From Liopterus haemorrhoidalis (lineage: Eukaryota > Arthropoda > Insecta > Coleoptera > Dytiscidae), in NCBI GenBank assembly GCA_963971575.1, contig OZ020625.1, positions 24,020,992 to 24,084,991 of the forward strand: 64,000 nt of DNA, read 5' to 3'. A program made the position numbers and the translations under genes. Numbering within the stretch: position 1 is the stretch's first letter; each line of letters opens with the position of its first letter. The notes beneath the pieces were generated by a model, which saw only the letters and a list, made by a program, of their open reading frames with translations, was not told the origin of the DNA and searched no databases. Positions 33,759 through 44,181 of the stretch are shown here, piece after piece.

Positions 33759-34402
33759 ACTCCACGAAGTTCTGGGTCTTCTTTTTCTGTTTTATGGAAA
33801 TTCCTTGTTTTTTTAACCCATGGTGCATCATTTGAAGTGAGCATTGCAAGTGCGAATTATTTCAGTTGTAAATAGGAAATACAATTATGAGCCCTTATTA
33901 GGGTTATGTAAGTATGACCAAAAAACCCTTATGCCGTCATTTTGTCGTCTGTCTGTCTCTCTGTTCGGTAAAAATTGTAGCCAAACGGCTAAACCTAGAG
34001 AGTTGAAATTTGGCATGCTTATACAACTCTTTGACCCGCACATAGGAAAAATACTAAAACATCTAAAAAACATATTCCCCTAAAAATATTTAAAAAAATG
34101 TGATCATCGAAAACAAAAATATTTTTTTTTAATTCTGAGTAGGGTATCAAATGAAAGCCCTTAGTACGTGGATTAACGATCAAATTTTTATTTTTGCAAA
34201 ATAAATTATTTTGATGCGATTTTTGCCAAAATTGTGAAAAAAAAATTGTCCCACACACTGTCAAGATGGTTTAAACTAAAAATCTAAAAAAATTCTAAGT
34301 AATGTATATTGGTGTGAACCGAAATAGTACAACAGGAATTTTTGATCAGATTATGTTTTCGGAAAATAACGAATTTTTTTGTGGTTTTTGGTTCACAAAG
34401 TA

Positions 34403-34965
34403 ACGGGTGTTTTGTTTAGAGGTATAGAACTTTAAGTTGGCATTACTGTTCAAGATGGCGACCGATTTAACAGCTGTCAAGTGATTTATTCTCAGTTTGG
34501 TTTGGCAATTCATCATGAATAGACTCACGCCTGAACAACGCTTGCAAATAGTGCAATTTTATTTATTTATATTGAAAGACACGTTTGGTGACCGCCTAAT
34601 TTCACGTTTTGGACCTGTGAATTGGCCTCCAAGATCTTGTGATTTAACAATGCTGGACTACTTTCTGTGGGGCTATGTAAAGTCATTGGTCTATGCGGAT
34701 AAGCCACAAACGCTTGACCATTTGGAAGACAACATTCGCCGTGTTATTGCCGATATACGGCCACAAATGTTGGAAAAAGTCATCGAAAATTGGACGTCCA
34801 GATTGGACTACATCCGAGCCAGCCGTGGTCATATGCCAGAAATCATATTTAAAATGTAATGCCACAAGATTATCTTTCGAATAAAAAAAAAATTCATGTC
34901 AATCGAATAATCCATCGTTGTTTTATTGCAATTTAAAGTTCTATACCTCTAAAAAAAACACCCTT
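34403..34965 (+). mobile_element. Tc1/mariner-type MITE nested in family B copy 3
   Basis: Long TIRs (GGGTGTTTTGTTTAGAGGTA against inverse GGGTGTTTTTTTTAGAGGTA, extending through TAGAACTTTAA) are flanked by TA. The uninterrupted family B copy at 48700 reads CACAAAGTACAAAAGTTATA across the site. The 563-bp element retains a fused transposase frame. Confidence 0.9.
34515..34859 (+). pseudogene. Open fused transposase remnant (114 codons)
   Basis: ATG at 34515 opens MNRLTPEQRLQIVQFYLFIL, the start of an N-terminal HTH, joined directly to the C-terminal catalytic block: LTMLDYFLWGYVKSLVYADK, then LDHLEDNIRRVIADIRPQML and RASRGHMPEIIFKM. The internal deletion removes the second HTH and two catalytic acids, yet the frame stays open to the TAA at 34857. 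Whether it is expressed is unknown. Confidence 0.7.
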
Positions 34966-35003
34966 TACAAAAGTTATACCAATGTAAGACACCCACATGC
35001 AAG

Positions 35004-35082
35004 GCGTACGATAACGTAGTGGTTAGAGCACTGGTGTCGTAAGCTAAAATTCGCTGGAAACGAAGGGTTTCAAGTACGGAGT
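35004..35082 (+). ncRNA. tRNA-like module in family B copy 3
   Basis: TAACGTAGTGGTTAGAGCAC (from 35012) has an A-box-like start with one mismatch and the GTGGTTAGAGCAC run typical of tRNA D arms. GGGTTTCAAGTAC (35065-35077) is a weak B box. ATTTTATTTTTTCTGTTTTT follows directly, a strong pol III stop. The spacing is longer than in a class I tRNA. Confidence 0.4.
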
Positions 35083-35362
35083 GAATTTTATTTTTTCTGT
35101 TTTTTTTTTGCATTTTTATTATGTTGAAATTATTTTGTCAAAATTCTAGTTATATTTTGACAATGTTGCATTTAATTTTTAAGAGCGTAAATTTAATAAC
35201 CAGTCTTATTATATGATTAACTGATGATAAATTATTTTAAAAATATCGTTCATTTTGCCGTGATTACTACAAAGTAAAATTTGTCCTACACACTAGCATG
35301 CCTCCTTCACTTATTATATACCTGCGAAACCCTGAAATGTGTGAATATTCACACTTCACATC

Positions 35363-35652
35363 ATTTTTTTTAGACTAGGATACTATTACAACTAATACTT
35401 ACGGATACTTACAACTAATTGTTGATTTAATTACTATTTTTGTAAATTATTAATGCACCATTTTGATATACATATGTATATTTATTTGTAATTTGAGAAA
35501 ATCTGTTGTAATCTGTTGTAAATGCCATGTAGCACCTTTGTCCCTTAGGCCATCTGGTATATCTCAGCACTTAAATTATAATTTATCGGTAATAATTTAG
35601 ATAAAATAATTTCATTAGATAAATAACCAAAACCATAACACAGTTTCCATTA
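35363..35652. other. Unassigned
   Basis: AT-rich sequence without recognised features. Confidence 0.4.
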
Positions 35653-35656
35653 TGTA

Positions 35657-35830
35657 TGATAGAACGCTTTATAGCGTTCCTGATAATATCAATTAAAACA
35701 CACAAATCCAAGCACATATAAGCATTTATTGCTACGTCTATTTACAATCTGTCACATATATGTTATTATGTTATGGTTACTAACGCAACATATTACAATG
35801 GAGGTCCAAGAACTAGTTTTGACCCTAACA
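35657..35830. repeat. Left LTR of the TRIM-like element
   Basis: Starts TGATAGAACGCTTTATAGCG and ends GACCCTAACA. Confidence 0.88.
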
Positions 35831-36007
35831 CGGCCGTCCTGATCTTGCCGCGTCCTCGCGGTTTCATCTAAATTTAACTGAAAATAAAACAATTTATTAT
35901 CCTAACACGGCCGTCCTGCTCCTGCCACGTCCTCGCGGCATCTTCAGAATTTAATAACTGCAAAATAAAACAGAGTAAACGAAAACTTAATGTTTGTTTT
36001 GCCCGTC

Positions 36008-36255
36008 TCCTTGAGGTTCCTGACCATCCAGAGTTTCACTGAACTCCTTGAGGTCCTTGAACATTCAGCGTCGAACAAAACAAACACATCTCCTTGAGGT
36101 CCCTGACCATCCAGAGTTCCTCTGAACTCCTTGAGGTCCCTGACCATCCAGAGTTCCTCTGAACTCCTTGAGGTCCCTGACCATCCAGAGTCAACAAAAC
36201 AAACACGACCATTTTAGGTCCAACAACTCCTTGAGGTCCCTGACCATCCAGAGTT
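36008..36255. repeat. Minisatellite inside the TRIM-like element
   Basis: Units of about 36 bp built on CTCCTTGAGGTCCCTGACCA and TCCAGAGTTCCTCTGAA recur six times, interrupted twice by AACAAAACAAACAC. Minus-strand frames through it are repetitive (TLDGQGPQGV-like) and are not taken as a gene. Confidence 0.85.
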
Positions 36256-36265
36256 CCTCTTCTGA

Positions 36266-36439
36266 TGTTAGAACGCTTTATAGCGTTCATGATAATATCA
36301 ATTAAAACACACAAATCCAAGCACATATAAGCATTTATTGCTACGTCTATTTACAATCTGTCACATATATGTTATTATGTTATGGTTACTAACGCAACAT
36401 ATTACAATGGAGGTCCAAGAACTAGTTTTGACCCTAACA
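36266..36439. repeat. Right LTR of the TRIM-like element
   Basis: Starts TGTTAGAACGCTTTATAGCG and ends GACCCTAACA, nearly identical to the left LTR. Confidence 0.88.
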
Positions 36440-36443
36440 TGTA

Positions 36444-37043
36444 TTTTAATTGAAATAAAATATAAATAGAAGTTAATCTGTACTATTTTACTAACTATTT
36501 CTCTTTGTTTCAGGTAAGCCGACGTTTTTACAATCCCACGAGATTAAGGTATTTCTATTAGCATTTAAATATTTTCCACATATATTCTTCGGGAGACATC
36601 TTAACTTTTCGTGCGTGTCTAATAAATTTCCGTATCGAGGTTACGATCGGAAGCGAATCGCCCTGTCTAGACGAACCCCCACCAGGGGGGTAGGGGGTGG
36701 AGAAAATCAATTTTTTGCAGACTATATAAATTCAAGTCGTGATGTTAATGTTTCAAAGTTTATTCGTGATATGGAGGTATTATTCTTTCTAAATGTCGTA
36801 AAAGGACTAATATATTAATTAGACTACTTTAATGTTGGATAGTAAATTAAATGTGTATAATTAAAATTTATAATACTACTTTGTAAAAATTAGATGATAT
36901 ACAGACTGAACGAAAAAGGGTAACCGATTATTTTAATAGAATTTAAATAATATTTAAATACGAGGCCGGCATAAAAATCTTGTAAAAATATAAGAATAAA
37001 TATATGAAATAATTAAATAGTAACACGTTTTTTCAACATCTAG
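36444..37043. other. Unassigned
   Basis: A GC-richer patch with ACCCCCACCAGGGGGGTAGG (36676-36695) lies within AT-rich DNA. TTTGTTTCAGGTAAGCC at 36505 combines acceptor- and donor-like signals, but no exon is evident. Confidence 0.4.
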
Positions 37044-37045
37044 TA

Positions 37046-38964
37046 GTATAGTCTATTTCACGATAAGCTGAAGTGACTATCTACTTATGGTCCTTAACAC
37101 AGTGGGTGGTAATTACAAATAACACTAATCTCTTGTTTGCACCCATAAACTAGTCAGTGATGTATCAGGTATAAATTGCAGATGTTTTAAATATCTTTTC
37201 ACTTCGCTTTGAATTTTCTATCAGATAACTTTTGATTTGTGTTAAATAGTTCAGCACGTGTTAGAAAAATGTGGCGTCCTTGGAACGAACAATTAACTTC
37301 TGTGCAAGCAAATGAAGCAGATGACTATGTGACCATGATAGAAGATGATGATATAGTGCAAGATACAATAAAAAAAAAAAAAAAATCGGGAAAAAACTTG
37401 TATTTATTTACCTGTAGAAGCTAAAGAAATTGTGGCCAATGTGTATTTATATTTAAGGAACCGCAAAAACAAACAAGCGGCATTAGAAGAGACAAGCAAG
37501 GCAACGAAAGTAGCGATGACAACAGTATGGAATATTGTAAATAAATCCATTGATAGGAGAAGAAAACGAATGGATTCAGGCATATCAAAATGTTTGGATG
37601 GTTTCCAGAAAGATGTAATACGGCAAAAAATTTACCAAATGTACACCGAACAAAATGTGCCAACATTGGACATATTGCTCAAAAGATTAATCCAAGACCA
37701 GTGTGAAATTAATTGTTCAAAGGTGACCTTATGGCGTGCCCTTAAAAGTATAGGGTTTCAATTTAAAACTTTAAATAAAAAGCAGTTCCTTATGGAGTCA
37801 GAGCGATTAAAACTTTTGAGACAAAATTATTTAAAAAACATTAAAAAATACAGAGAAGATATAAGGTCAATAATTGATTTAGATGAAACTTGGTACGACA
37901 CACATGAAACAAACTCAAAAGGTTGGGTGGATACGTCAAATAAATGTCAAACAAGAGCACCGTCTAATAAAGGTAAACGTATTACGATACTTCATGCAGG
38001 TTCTGAAACTGGATTGGATACCGAATGCACTCTTGCTTTCTGCGAAAAATATCAAAGATTCTTCTAGACTCGACTACCATGACGATACCAGGGCGGAAAT
38101 GTTCGAAAACTGGTTCGAAAATAAATTACTCCCGAATATACCGGCTAACAGTGTTATTGTTATGGACAATGCAAGTTACCATAGTCGGCAACTAAATAAA
38201 TTACCGAATAGTGCCAACAGTAAGAAGGAAATCCAAGACTTTTTATATAAAAATGATATTTACTTTGAAGAAAGTTATAAAAAAAATTGTTTAATTAAAG
38301 TATTAAAAAGTTATAGTTTTTCTAAAGAATATGTTTGCGATAATATTGCTCAATGCAAAGGACACACAGTTTTACGACTACCTCCGTATTATTGTATATT
38401 CAATCCTATTGAACAAATGTGGAGTCAGTTAAAGGCGAGAATAAAACGGAATAATGTTTCTCCCACTTTAAACGGCACTGTGATAGAACTTATAAAAAAA
38501 GAAGTAGAAAATATCCCTGTAGATAGTTGGTAAAATTAAGTAAATCATGTTATTAAAACTGAGGACAGTTATATTCAAATAGATCGTACTATAATCATTA
38601 ATTTAGAGACTGATTCAGAGAATGATTTGGACTTGTAAGATTTTTTTTTTTATCTTAAACATTATTTAATTTAAAATTTATTTTATTGTAATGTTTTAAA
38701 TTCTAATTGTAATGTTTTAAATTTAATTATAAGTTCTATAAATTAATTGTATTTATAATAAAAATAAAGTTTATTTTGATGATATCTTATGTTTATTTCT
38801 TGTTACAATTGTGTCATTACATGGTGTAATGTAATTTATACCTGATACATCTCTGGCTAGTTTATGGGTACAAACAAGGGATTAGAGTTATTTGTAATTA
38901 CCACCCACTGTGTTTAGGACCATAAGTAGATAGTCACTTCAACTTATCGTGAAATAGACTATAC
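37046..38964 (+). mobile_element. Sailor-type (DD81E) IS630/Tc1/mariner element, near complete
   Basis: The TIRs are about 130 bp each, starting GTATAGTCTATTTCACGATA and running through ATGTATCAGGTATAAATT, flanked by TA (37044-37045 and 38965-38966). The 1919-bp element holds one transposase gene centred between the TIRs. It is the most complete autonomous-type element in the window apart from two frameshifts. Confidence 0.9.
37269..38533 (+). pseudogene. DD81E transposase with two frameshifts
   Basis: ATG at 37269 opens MWRPWNEQLTSVQANEADDY. An A-run (37371-37386) shifts the frame. Then come NKQAALEETSKATKVAMTTV (HTH region) and FKTLNKKQFLMESERLKLLR. The catalytic residues sit in IDLDETWYDTHE, VIVMDNASYHSRQL and FNPIEQMWSQLKARI; 81 residues separate the second and third. 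A second shift falls near 38015 (HAGSETG against LKLDWIPNALLLSAKNI). All three acids survive, so a one-base change at each shift separates it from an open gene of about 420 codons. DD82E Sailor elements are the closest known relatives by this spacing. Confidence 0.85.
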
Positions 38965-39395
38965 TAGACCAGTTTGTCTTTTGTAAACTGAAATTTATGA
39001 TTACATGATCTGTTGGTCGAGCAAGTAGACCACTTGTACATGTGTATTTCGAAAGCCGAATTGTTCTGATATTAATAATAGGGGATACGTATAAAATTTA
39101 TATTTCCTTAAAACTACATTTTTTTGATATGTTAATGTTAGTTATGTCACCTAACAAAACAAAAATCACATTTTAATTAATATTATAGCCAAATTTTTTA
39201 ATTAAAATATTGTAAATTTGAAATAAGCCGACCACGGCGCGAAAGTTGCCGAGTAAATACGACTGAGTATGACGTCAAACGACTGGGGTTTGACGTCACA
39301 GATACAGCTACAACATAATCTTCACGTGTGTATATTGTATTGTTCGAAAGTTTTGTATTTGTTTTTAAACAATTTTTCACGCATTTATTACTAAA

Positions 39396-39470
39396 ATGGC
39401 AGATAAAGATTTTGTTAGGGCTCAGAGTGATAATTTACCCAACATTGATGCATTTATGCACACAACATAA
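39396..39470 (+). pseudogene. MADKDFVRAQ-type N-terminal fragment, copy 3
   Basis: MADKDFVRAQSDNLPNIDAF followed by MHTT and a stop at the internal deletion junction. The leader upstream is conserved with copies 1 and 5. Confidence 0.5.
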
Positions 39471-39670
39471 AGTTTACTTTTTTCTGAAATATCGGTTTTA
39501 TTTCGCCTCATAGCTTTCAGCCACAAATTTCGCCTTTTCTGTTGTTTTTCGCCATCAGGTAATGATGATATAAATTGTTTTTTTGGATTTCTATTTGAAC
39601 TATTTGTGCACATCGGTACTAAACAATATTTTCGATTATGTTTCGAAGTACTGGGGCCTGGATCTTCCAT
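39422..39670 (-). pseudogene. THAP N-terminal fragment, copy 3
   Basis: MEDPGPSTSKHNRKYCLVPM with the C-x4-C pair, FISSLPDGEKQ (one extra serine), NLWLKAMRRN and SEKSKLYV. It runs into the opposing gene fragment at the deletion junction. Confidence 0.7.
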
Positions 39671-40001
39671 ATTTTATATATTTTAATATAAAATTTAATT
39701 CGGTAAACATGTATAAATTGTTTTTATTTTTTATAGAATTAAACTTTATTTTAATTAAAATCACTCTAACTTTACATAACCTATAAAAGTTATACAAGCA
39801 AATAAGTTCACAACAGACTATGTAGGCTGCCGCTCTACACTGGGTAGGCTGTACGCAGTACACTGGGTAGGCTAGTAGTGTACTGCGTCACTTAGAAGGG
39901 GTATGACGTCACACGTCGTTTTCGCGCGCTACATACATTTATGATTTTTTTAAGACTTCAAATTAAAAAAAAAAATGCAAAACTGTTTTTTATGTTTATA
40001 T

Positions 40002-40509
40002 CAGGGCTTCGAACCGTTATTTTTTTCGTTTCGGTTTTCGTTCCGGTTCATTTAAAAAAATATATATCGGTTCGGTTCCGGTTTTCGTTCCGGCAAAAAT
40101 AACGTTTTTTTTCGGTTTTCGGTTTTCGGTTCAGTTCCGAGTGATAAATTTGTAAATGCTTTTATTTGTATTAGAAATTTATTTTCTACTATAATTTAGA
40201 AGAACATTTTATTCCTTATTTTGTAATAATCATACCTGCCGCTGCCAGGGGGGGGGGATCTTGGCGTTCACCCCCCCCCTCTTGAAATAATAGAAGCGCA
40301 TTTTTTTTACTTATCAGTTAAAAATAAATACGATTTTTTTCTGCTCATCAGTTTAAAAAACAATCTTAAATAAAATGTATTTTATATTCACATACATAAA
40401 CATTATCTGAACCGATAATGTTTTTTTTTTTCGGTTCAGTTCCGGTTTTCGTTCCGACAAAAATAACGGTTTTTTTCGGTTTTCGGTTCAGTTCCGGTTC
40501 GAAGTCCTG
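40002..40509. mobile_element. hAT MITE nested in ISL2EU-like copy 3
   Basis: CAGGGCTTCGAACCG and (inverse) CAGGACTTCGAACCG are flanked by a perfect 8-bp TSD GTTTATAT (39994-40001 and 40510-40517). The body is dominated by TTCGGTTTTCGTTCCGG-type repeats, and CCTGCC...GGGGGG/CCCCCCC blocks lie at its centre (40245-40280). Confidence 0.92.
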
Positions 40510-40570
40510 GTTTATATGCAACAAGAGGAATATAATAAAAAATTAAAATAAAATCATGCCTATCCCCTAT

Positions 40571-41246
40571 TCATAGCGCATAGTCTATTAATTTTAGAGC
40601 TGTAAACGTAATCTTAGCATCATTCATTAATTTAAGACTGTGTTGTACTATTACGTTTTTCCTGTCCACAAAACGAAAGCAATAAAAGGGCGAGGTGTGA
40701 GGCAAGTTGGTGATTGTTGTTATTGTGCGTTGCCGTACGATGACCACATACATTGACCTGGTCGTTGGTCGTGTGCCCACATGAGCCTGAGCCTGTGTGG
40801 TCGACACAACCTGCCTCAACATGCCCGCAGACACGGGTACCGCTCCACTATACTATACCTTACACTTACTTACAAGCACCACATCATTCCATCATTTGCT
40901 ATTCATTCCGGGTATTGATGTGCTTCATTCAGACCGTAATATAAGCGACAAATAACTCTTGAAATATTCAGATTCTAGTGAAAAACGACGGTATGAAGTT
41001 CCGGGAATTTTGTTTTGATTGTGTTGCATGCAATGACAAAACTAAGAGTTGCACAAATAGTCCTGAAGCGATCTATGCTAAACATAAGTCTCAGAGATAA
41101 AAAACAAATACTTGGATATGCCGTAAGATCAAAAATCTGAGTGACTAATACATTCATACCTCGCGTACCGTAATTTAAAATAAAAATTATCGTGTTGTCT
41201 TTGGGATGGTAGTAATAGGCAACTAAAATTATTTTTCAACCATATT
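40571..41246. other. Unassigned
   Basis: Balanced composition between 40690 and 40880 but no frame or domain is recognised. AT-rich elsewhere. Confidence 0.4.
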
Positions 41247-41255
41247 AACGATATC

Positions 41256-41475
41256 TAGGATGACCAGATTTCAGTGAAGGGAAACCGGGACACAGGGAAA
41301 AAAAGAAGGTCCTCACCTTCCAGATCCAAGTGAAGAGCAAAAACAAGGTCCTCACCTCCCAGATCCAAGTGAAAAGCAAAAAAAAAAGGATCTCACCTCT
41401 CACATTGACTAGTTATAATATTTCTTTTCTTACAAATGCAGAGTTATGTAAAAACCGGGACGGATGGTCACCCTA
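41256..41475. mobile_element. hAT MITE carrying a minisatellite, copy 2
   Basis: TAGGATGACCAG and the inverse of TAGGGTGACCATCCGTCCCG bracket about three units of AAGGTCCTCACC, AGATCCAAGTGAAGAGCAAA, the same minisatellite as at 19351 in opposite orientation. It lies directly at the left edge of the MITE at 41476, and no TSD of its own is visible. Confidence 0.7.
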
Positions 41476-41938
41476 AAGTGGGAAACAGAATGCACCGAGT
41501 TCTACGACGCGTTAACGCCGTTCGTACGGCGCTATCTGTCAGGAGAAAGTTAAACCCAAGCTGTCGTACGCAAGTGCACAGAATGGACAACGTCCTACGC
41601 CGTTCGACCGCCGGTGATACTGAATGTTCGTCAACTTCCAACTTTTGACGCTGTTGAACGTTGACGCAGAACACCTAACCTCAGTTTTTACTGAATAATG
41701 AAGTGTTTGTATGTATAAATAACTTGCATACAACATAAATAACATCACGCACAAGTCTTCATCATCCATTATACTTTTAATAAAAGAAAACGCACGTATA
41801 AACACAGATATAGGTTGTCAAGTGACACTTGACGGCGTTAAAAATTATTGCATTGTGTGCAGGCGAAATTTTCAACGGCGCTAACGCAACGTTGTCGCAA
41901 ATGACGCCGTAGCGCGCTGTGCATTCTGTTCCAGGCTT
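41476..41938. mobile_element. MITE with AACAGAATGCAC ends
   Basis: AAGTGGGAAACAGAATGCAC and (inverse) AAGCCTGGAACAGAATGCAC are the ends. The 8-bp sequence AACGATAT occurs right after it (41939-41946) and, on the left, beyond the adjacent element (41247-41254), so it is probably a hAT-type MITE whose left junction was later hit by the element at 41256. The body is GC-rich with GACGCCGT-like motifs. Confidence 0.65.
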
Positions 41939-41947
41939 AACGATATT

Positions 41948-42127
41948 AATCCTTCAATAAAATTTACTATGGAGATAGAAAATAATCGTTCCTTAAACTT
42001 CTTAGACTATTCCATTTCTCATTCTAATTCTAAACTCAATTTCAAAATCTATAGAAAACCGACATATACTGACACCATAATTCCTGCTTTCTCTTTTCAT
42101 TCTTATAATTTAAATTATACTATTTAA
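41948..42127 (+). pseudogene. Penelope-like reverse transcriptase fragment
   Basis: KFTMEIENNRSLNFLDYSIS, then LNFKIYRKPTYTDTIIPAFS and FHSYN before a stop. LxFLDxxIxR...YRKPTxTDxxIxxxSxHP is the segment downstream of the RT active site in Penelope-like elements. Other retroelements carry a similar block, so the assignment is moderate. No GIY-YIG domain is seen. Confidence 0.5.
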
Positions 42128-42177
42128 ATTATAATTTAAAAAATATAATCACTGTTAAAAAAATTACTATTAAAATT

Positions 42178-42906
42178 ATGTTAAAAAAACCAATAAATTA
42201 TTCTTCTGAACAGTTGTATGAAGAATCCAAAATAATGACATTAGAACAGATATATAAATTGGCAGTACTAAAATACATAAATAAAAATCAACATCACATT
42301 GAAAAATTGCAACATCAATATGAAACACGAAACAAAAATTTAGCATTAACAAAAAAATTCTATAAAACAGCCGGGCAAGGATCATTACTTTACAACGCTC
42401 CTAAAATATACAATAATTTTCAATTTTTTTTAAACAAGAACAACTTAATAATAAATAATAGAAATTATAATAAAATGGCAAAAAGATTTATTAGACAAAA
42501 CTAAATAAAAAAAAAACAAACAAATTATATCAAAAAAAAAAAAAAATGAATAAAAATAAAAATATAATTGAAAATATAAGGTTTTTACATTACTTTGTGG
42601 TAAATATTACTTAATATTTTGGTTTATATATTATAGTTTTTTTTAGTTTATATGTGTATATTTAAATCATAATTATAAAACACAAATTTACAGTTACGCT
42701 GAAGACATTCTTGTATAAAATTTATATGTAGCCACACACAATACTTTCAAGTATTTTGTGGCATAACCCTTAACCTTCTAGGGGTTAAGGGATAATTATA
42801 TATCACAAATTAATAGATAAAATATGTAAATTTAAATATGTATGTACATTTTTATTTTGTAAAGATGTGAGTATAATAAATATAATAATAATAATAATAA
42901 TAATAC
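42178..42906 (+). mobile_element. Non-LTR retrotransposon 3' end with (AAT)n tail
   Basis: The frame at 42178-42504 reads SSEQLYEESKIMTLEQIYKL, then YETRNKNLALTKKF and GSLLYNAPKIYNNF. A short thumb-like block, an xTRxxxxL motif and YxAPxIYN before the C-terminus are typical of the last 100 residues of many LINE reverse transcriptases. A 3' UTR of about 370 bp and an (AAT)n tail (42885-42905) follow. Confidence 0.6.
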
Positions 42907-43061
42907 AAAAATGGCTGCTTTCAATTGTTATGTAGACCGATTATTAAAAGTTCCACTTTCTGAAGAAGACTACAATCTGGAATTAACAAACTATTTATAA
43001 ATTTGAGGGATTTTTAAAAAAAAAAAACACTTTATTTATTAACTAAACATTAAGAATAACA

Positions 43062-43261
43062 NNNNNNNNNNNNNNNNNNNNNNNNNNNNNNNNNNNNNNN
43101 NNNNNNNNNNNNNNNNNNNNNNNNNNNNNNNNNNNNNNNNNNNNNNNNNNNNNNNNNNNNNNNNNNNNNNNNNNNNNNNNNNNNNNNNNNNNNNNNNNNN
43201 NNNNNNNNNNNNNNNNNNNNNNNNNNNNNNNNNNNNNNNNNNNNNNNNNNNNNNNNNNNNN
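43062..43261. other. Assembly gap (200 N)
   Basis: Exactly 200 N, the conventional size for a gap of unknown length. Sequence on the two sides may not be truly adjacent. Confidence 0.99.
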
Positions 43262-43535
43262 ATTTAAATTCACGCGAAAAAATGTTATAAAAAAACTACT
43301 AAAACTGGATAATGGAATGATTCATGCAAATTAATGATTTAGAAGTTTAAGGGACTTTGATGTTTGGTAGAGTTGTAAAAACTTATGAGTTTTGTTTTAC
43401 AACTGTAGTTTTTAGAATAAGTACTTGTGTTGATGAGGATGAAAGAGGACAAAATGCTGATTCTATGTATTAAAGTGCCAATTAAAAGCGATTTATCATT
43501 TCATCTTGAAATTAAGTACCTGAACTAATTATTAA

Positions 43536-44036
43536 TAATAATAATAATAACCTCGAGATTACTGACAGCCCTCCTGCATATCGAGACCAAACAGATGTTT
43601 GTGAACGAATTCTCAAGTCCAATTGCGAAGAATATCTCTCTCAAGGAGGAGGAAAGAGGTCCCAGTATATGGATCTCTTATCCGAACTTAGAAAGCTGTA
43701 TTCAGGGTATAAAGTTAAGCTTGTAGTCCTGATAGTTGGTGTTTTGAGTGGTATGAAAGCCTCCTATCGAAGGGAAGTCGAGTCCATTCCCGCCTGCAGA
43801 TCTTCTGCCACTTCTTTGATCTGCAGGATGCAGAAAGCAGTGTTGCTCGGGGTCACTCCGCATTGTGCAGGCACTGGATCTAGCGTAATTTCCGCGTCTT
43901 CATATCGCCAAGGTTTGGGATGCAGCCTTGTGTATTTAGCTCCACTAGTCTTAGTATGACGTAACTCAAAAGGTTACTGAAGTTTGCGATTAGTGGACGT
44001 TTGTCAAGATCTGACAAACCCAAAGAATAATAATAA
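43536..44036 (+). mobile_element. Non-LTR retrotransposon 3' end with AAT-rich tail
   Basis: The frame around 43669-43960 reads LLSELRKLYSGYKVKLVVLI, then GVLSGMKASYRREVESIPAC and SLICRMQKAVLLG. This resembles the extreme C-terminus of R2/R4-superclade LINEs; that is from memory. AATAATAATAATATT at 44024-44038 closes it, and another (AAT)n run at 43529-43549 sits just upstream. Confidence 0.5.
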
Positions 44037-44181
44037 TATTTTGCATCTCATTTCTTTCTCTATCGCGGCAGTTGATGATACACGTCGGGTCTCCCGTCGA
44101 AGCATAAACACAAAATTACCTATCTTTTTTACATTGATGAAGCTGTACGCCTTGAACGAGAGGTATCTTCAGGCCGCCTTA

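Larger units (their letters stand above)
33671..35362 (+). mobile_element. Helentron-type (HINE-like) repeat, family B copy 3, split by a MITE
   Basis: A partial 5' end (33671-33755) is followed by a near full-length copy starting at 33898. That copy has a (GTCT)n tract, the conserved middle, a tRNA-like module at 35004-35082, a T-run and the 3' end ATACCTGCGAAACCCTGAAA with hairpin. It is interrupted at 34403-34965. Confidence 0.7.
35657..36439. mobile_element. Short LTR element (TRIM-like), 783 bp
   Basis: Two 174-bp direct repeats with TG...CA ends enclose 435 bp and the whole is flanked by TGTA on both sides (35653-35656 and 36440-36443). The LTRs differ at only about two positions, so the insertion is recent. 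The internal part carries a minisatellite and a duplicated GC-rich block, and no gag or pol. AATAAA lies in the minus-strand LTR, which suggests minus orientation. Confidence 0.88.
39080..40568 (+). mobile_element. ISL2EU-like non-autonomous element, copy 3, with nested hAT
   Basis: AGGGGATACGTATAAAATTT to ATGCCTATCCCCT between AAT and ATT. Without the nested 508-bp hAT and its TSD it is 973 bp, the same deletion derivative as copies 1 and 5. Confidence 0.85.

Noticed and set aside
35944..36326. Repetitive minus-strand frames with GTLDGQGPQGV-like peptides
   Set aside because: These are minisatellite units inside the TRIM-like element; no start context or unique sequence supports a gene.
43043..43273. 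Apparent 76-codon frame of X residues
   Set aside because: It spans the 200-N assembly gap.
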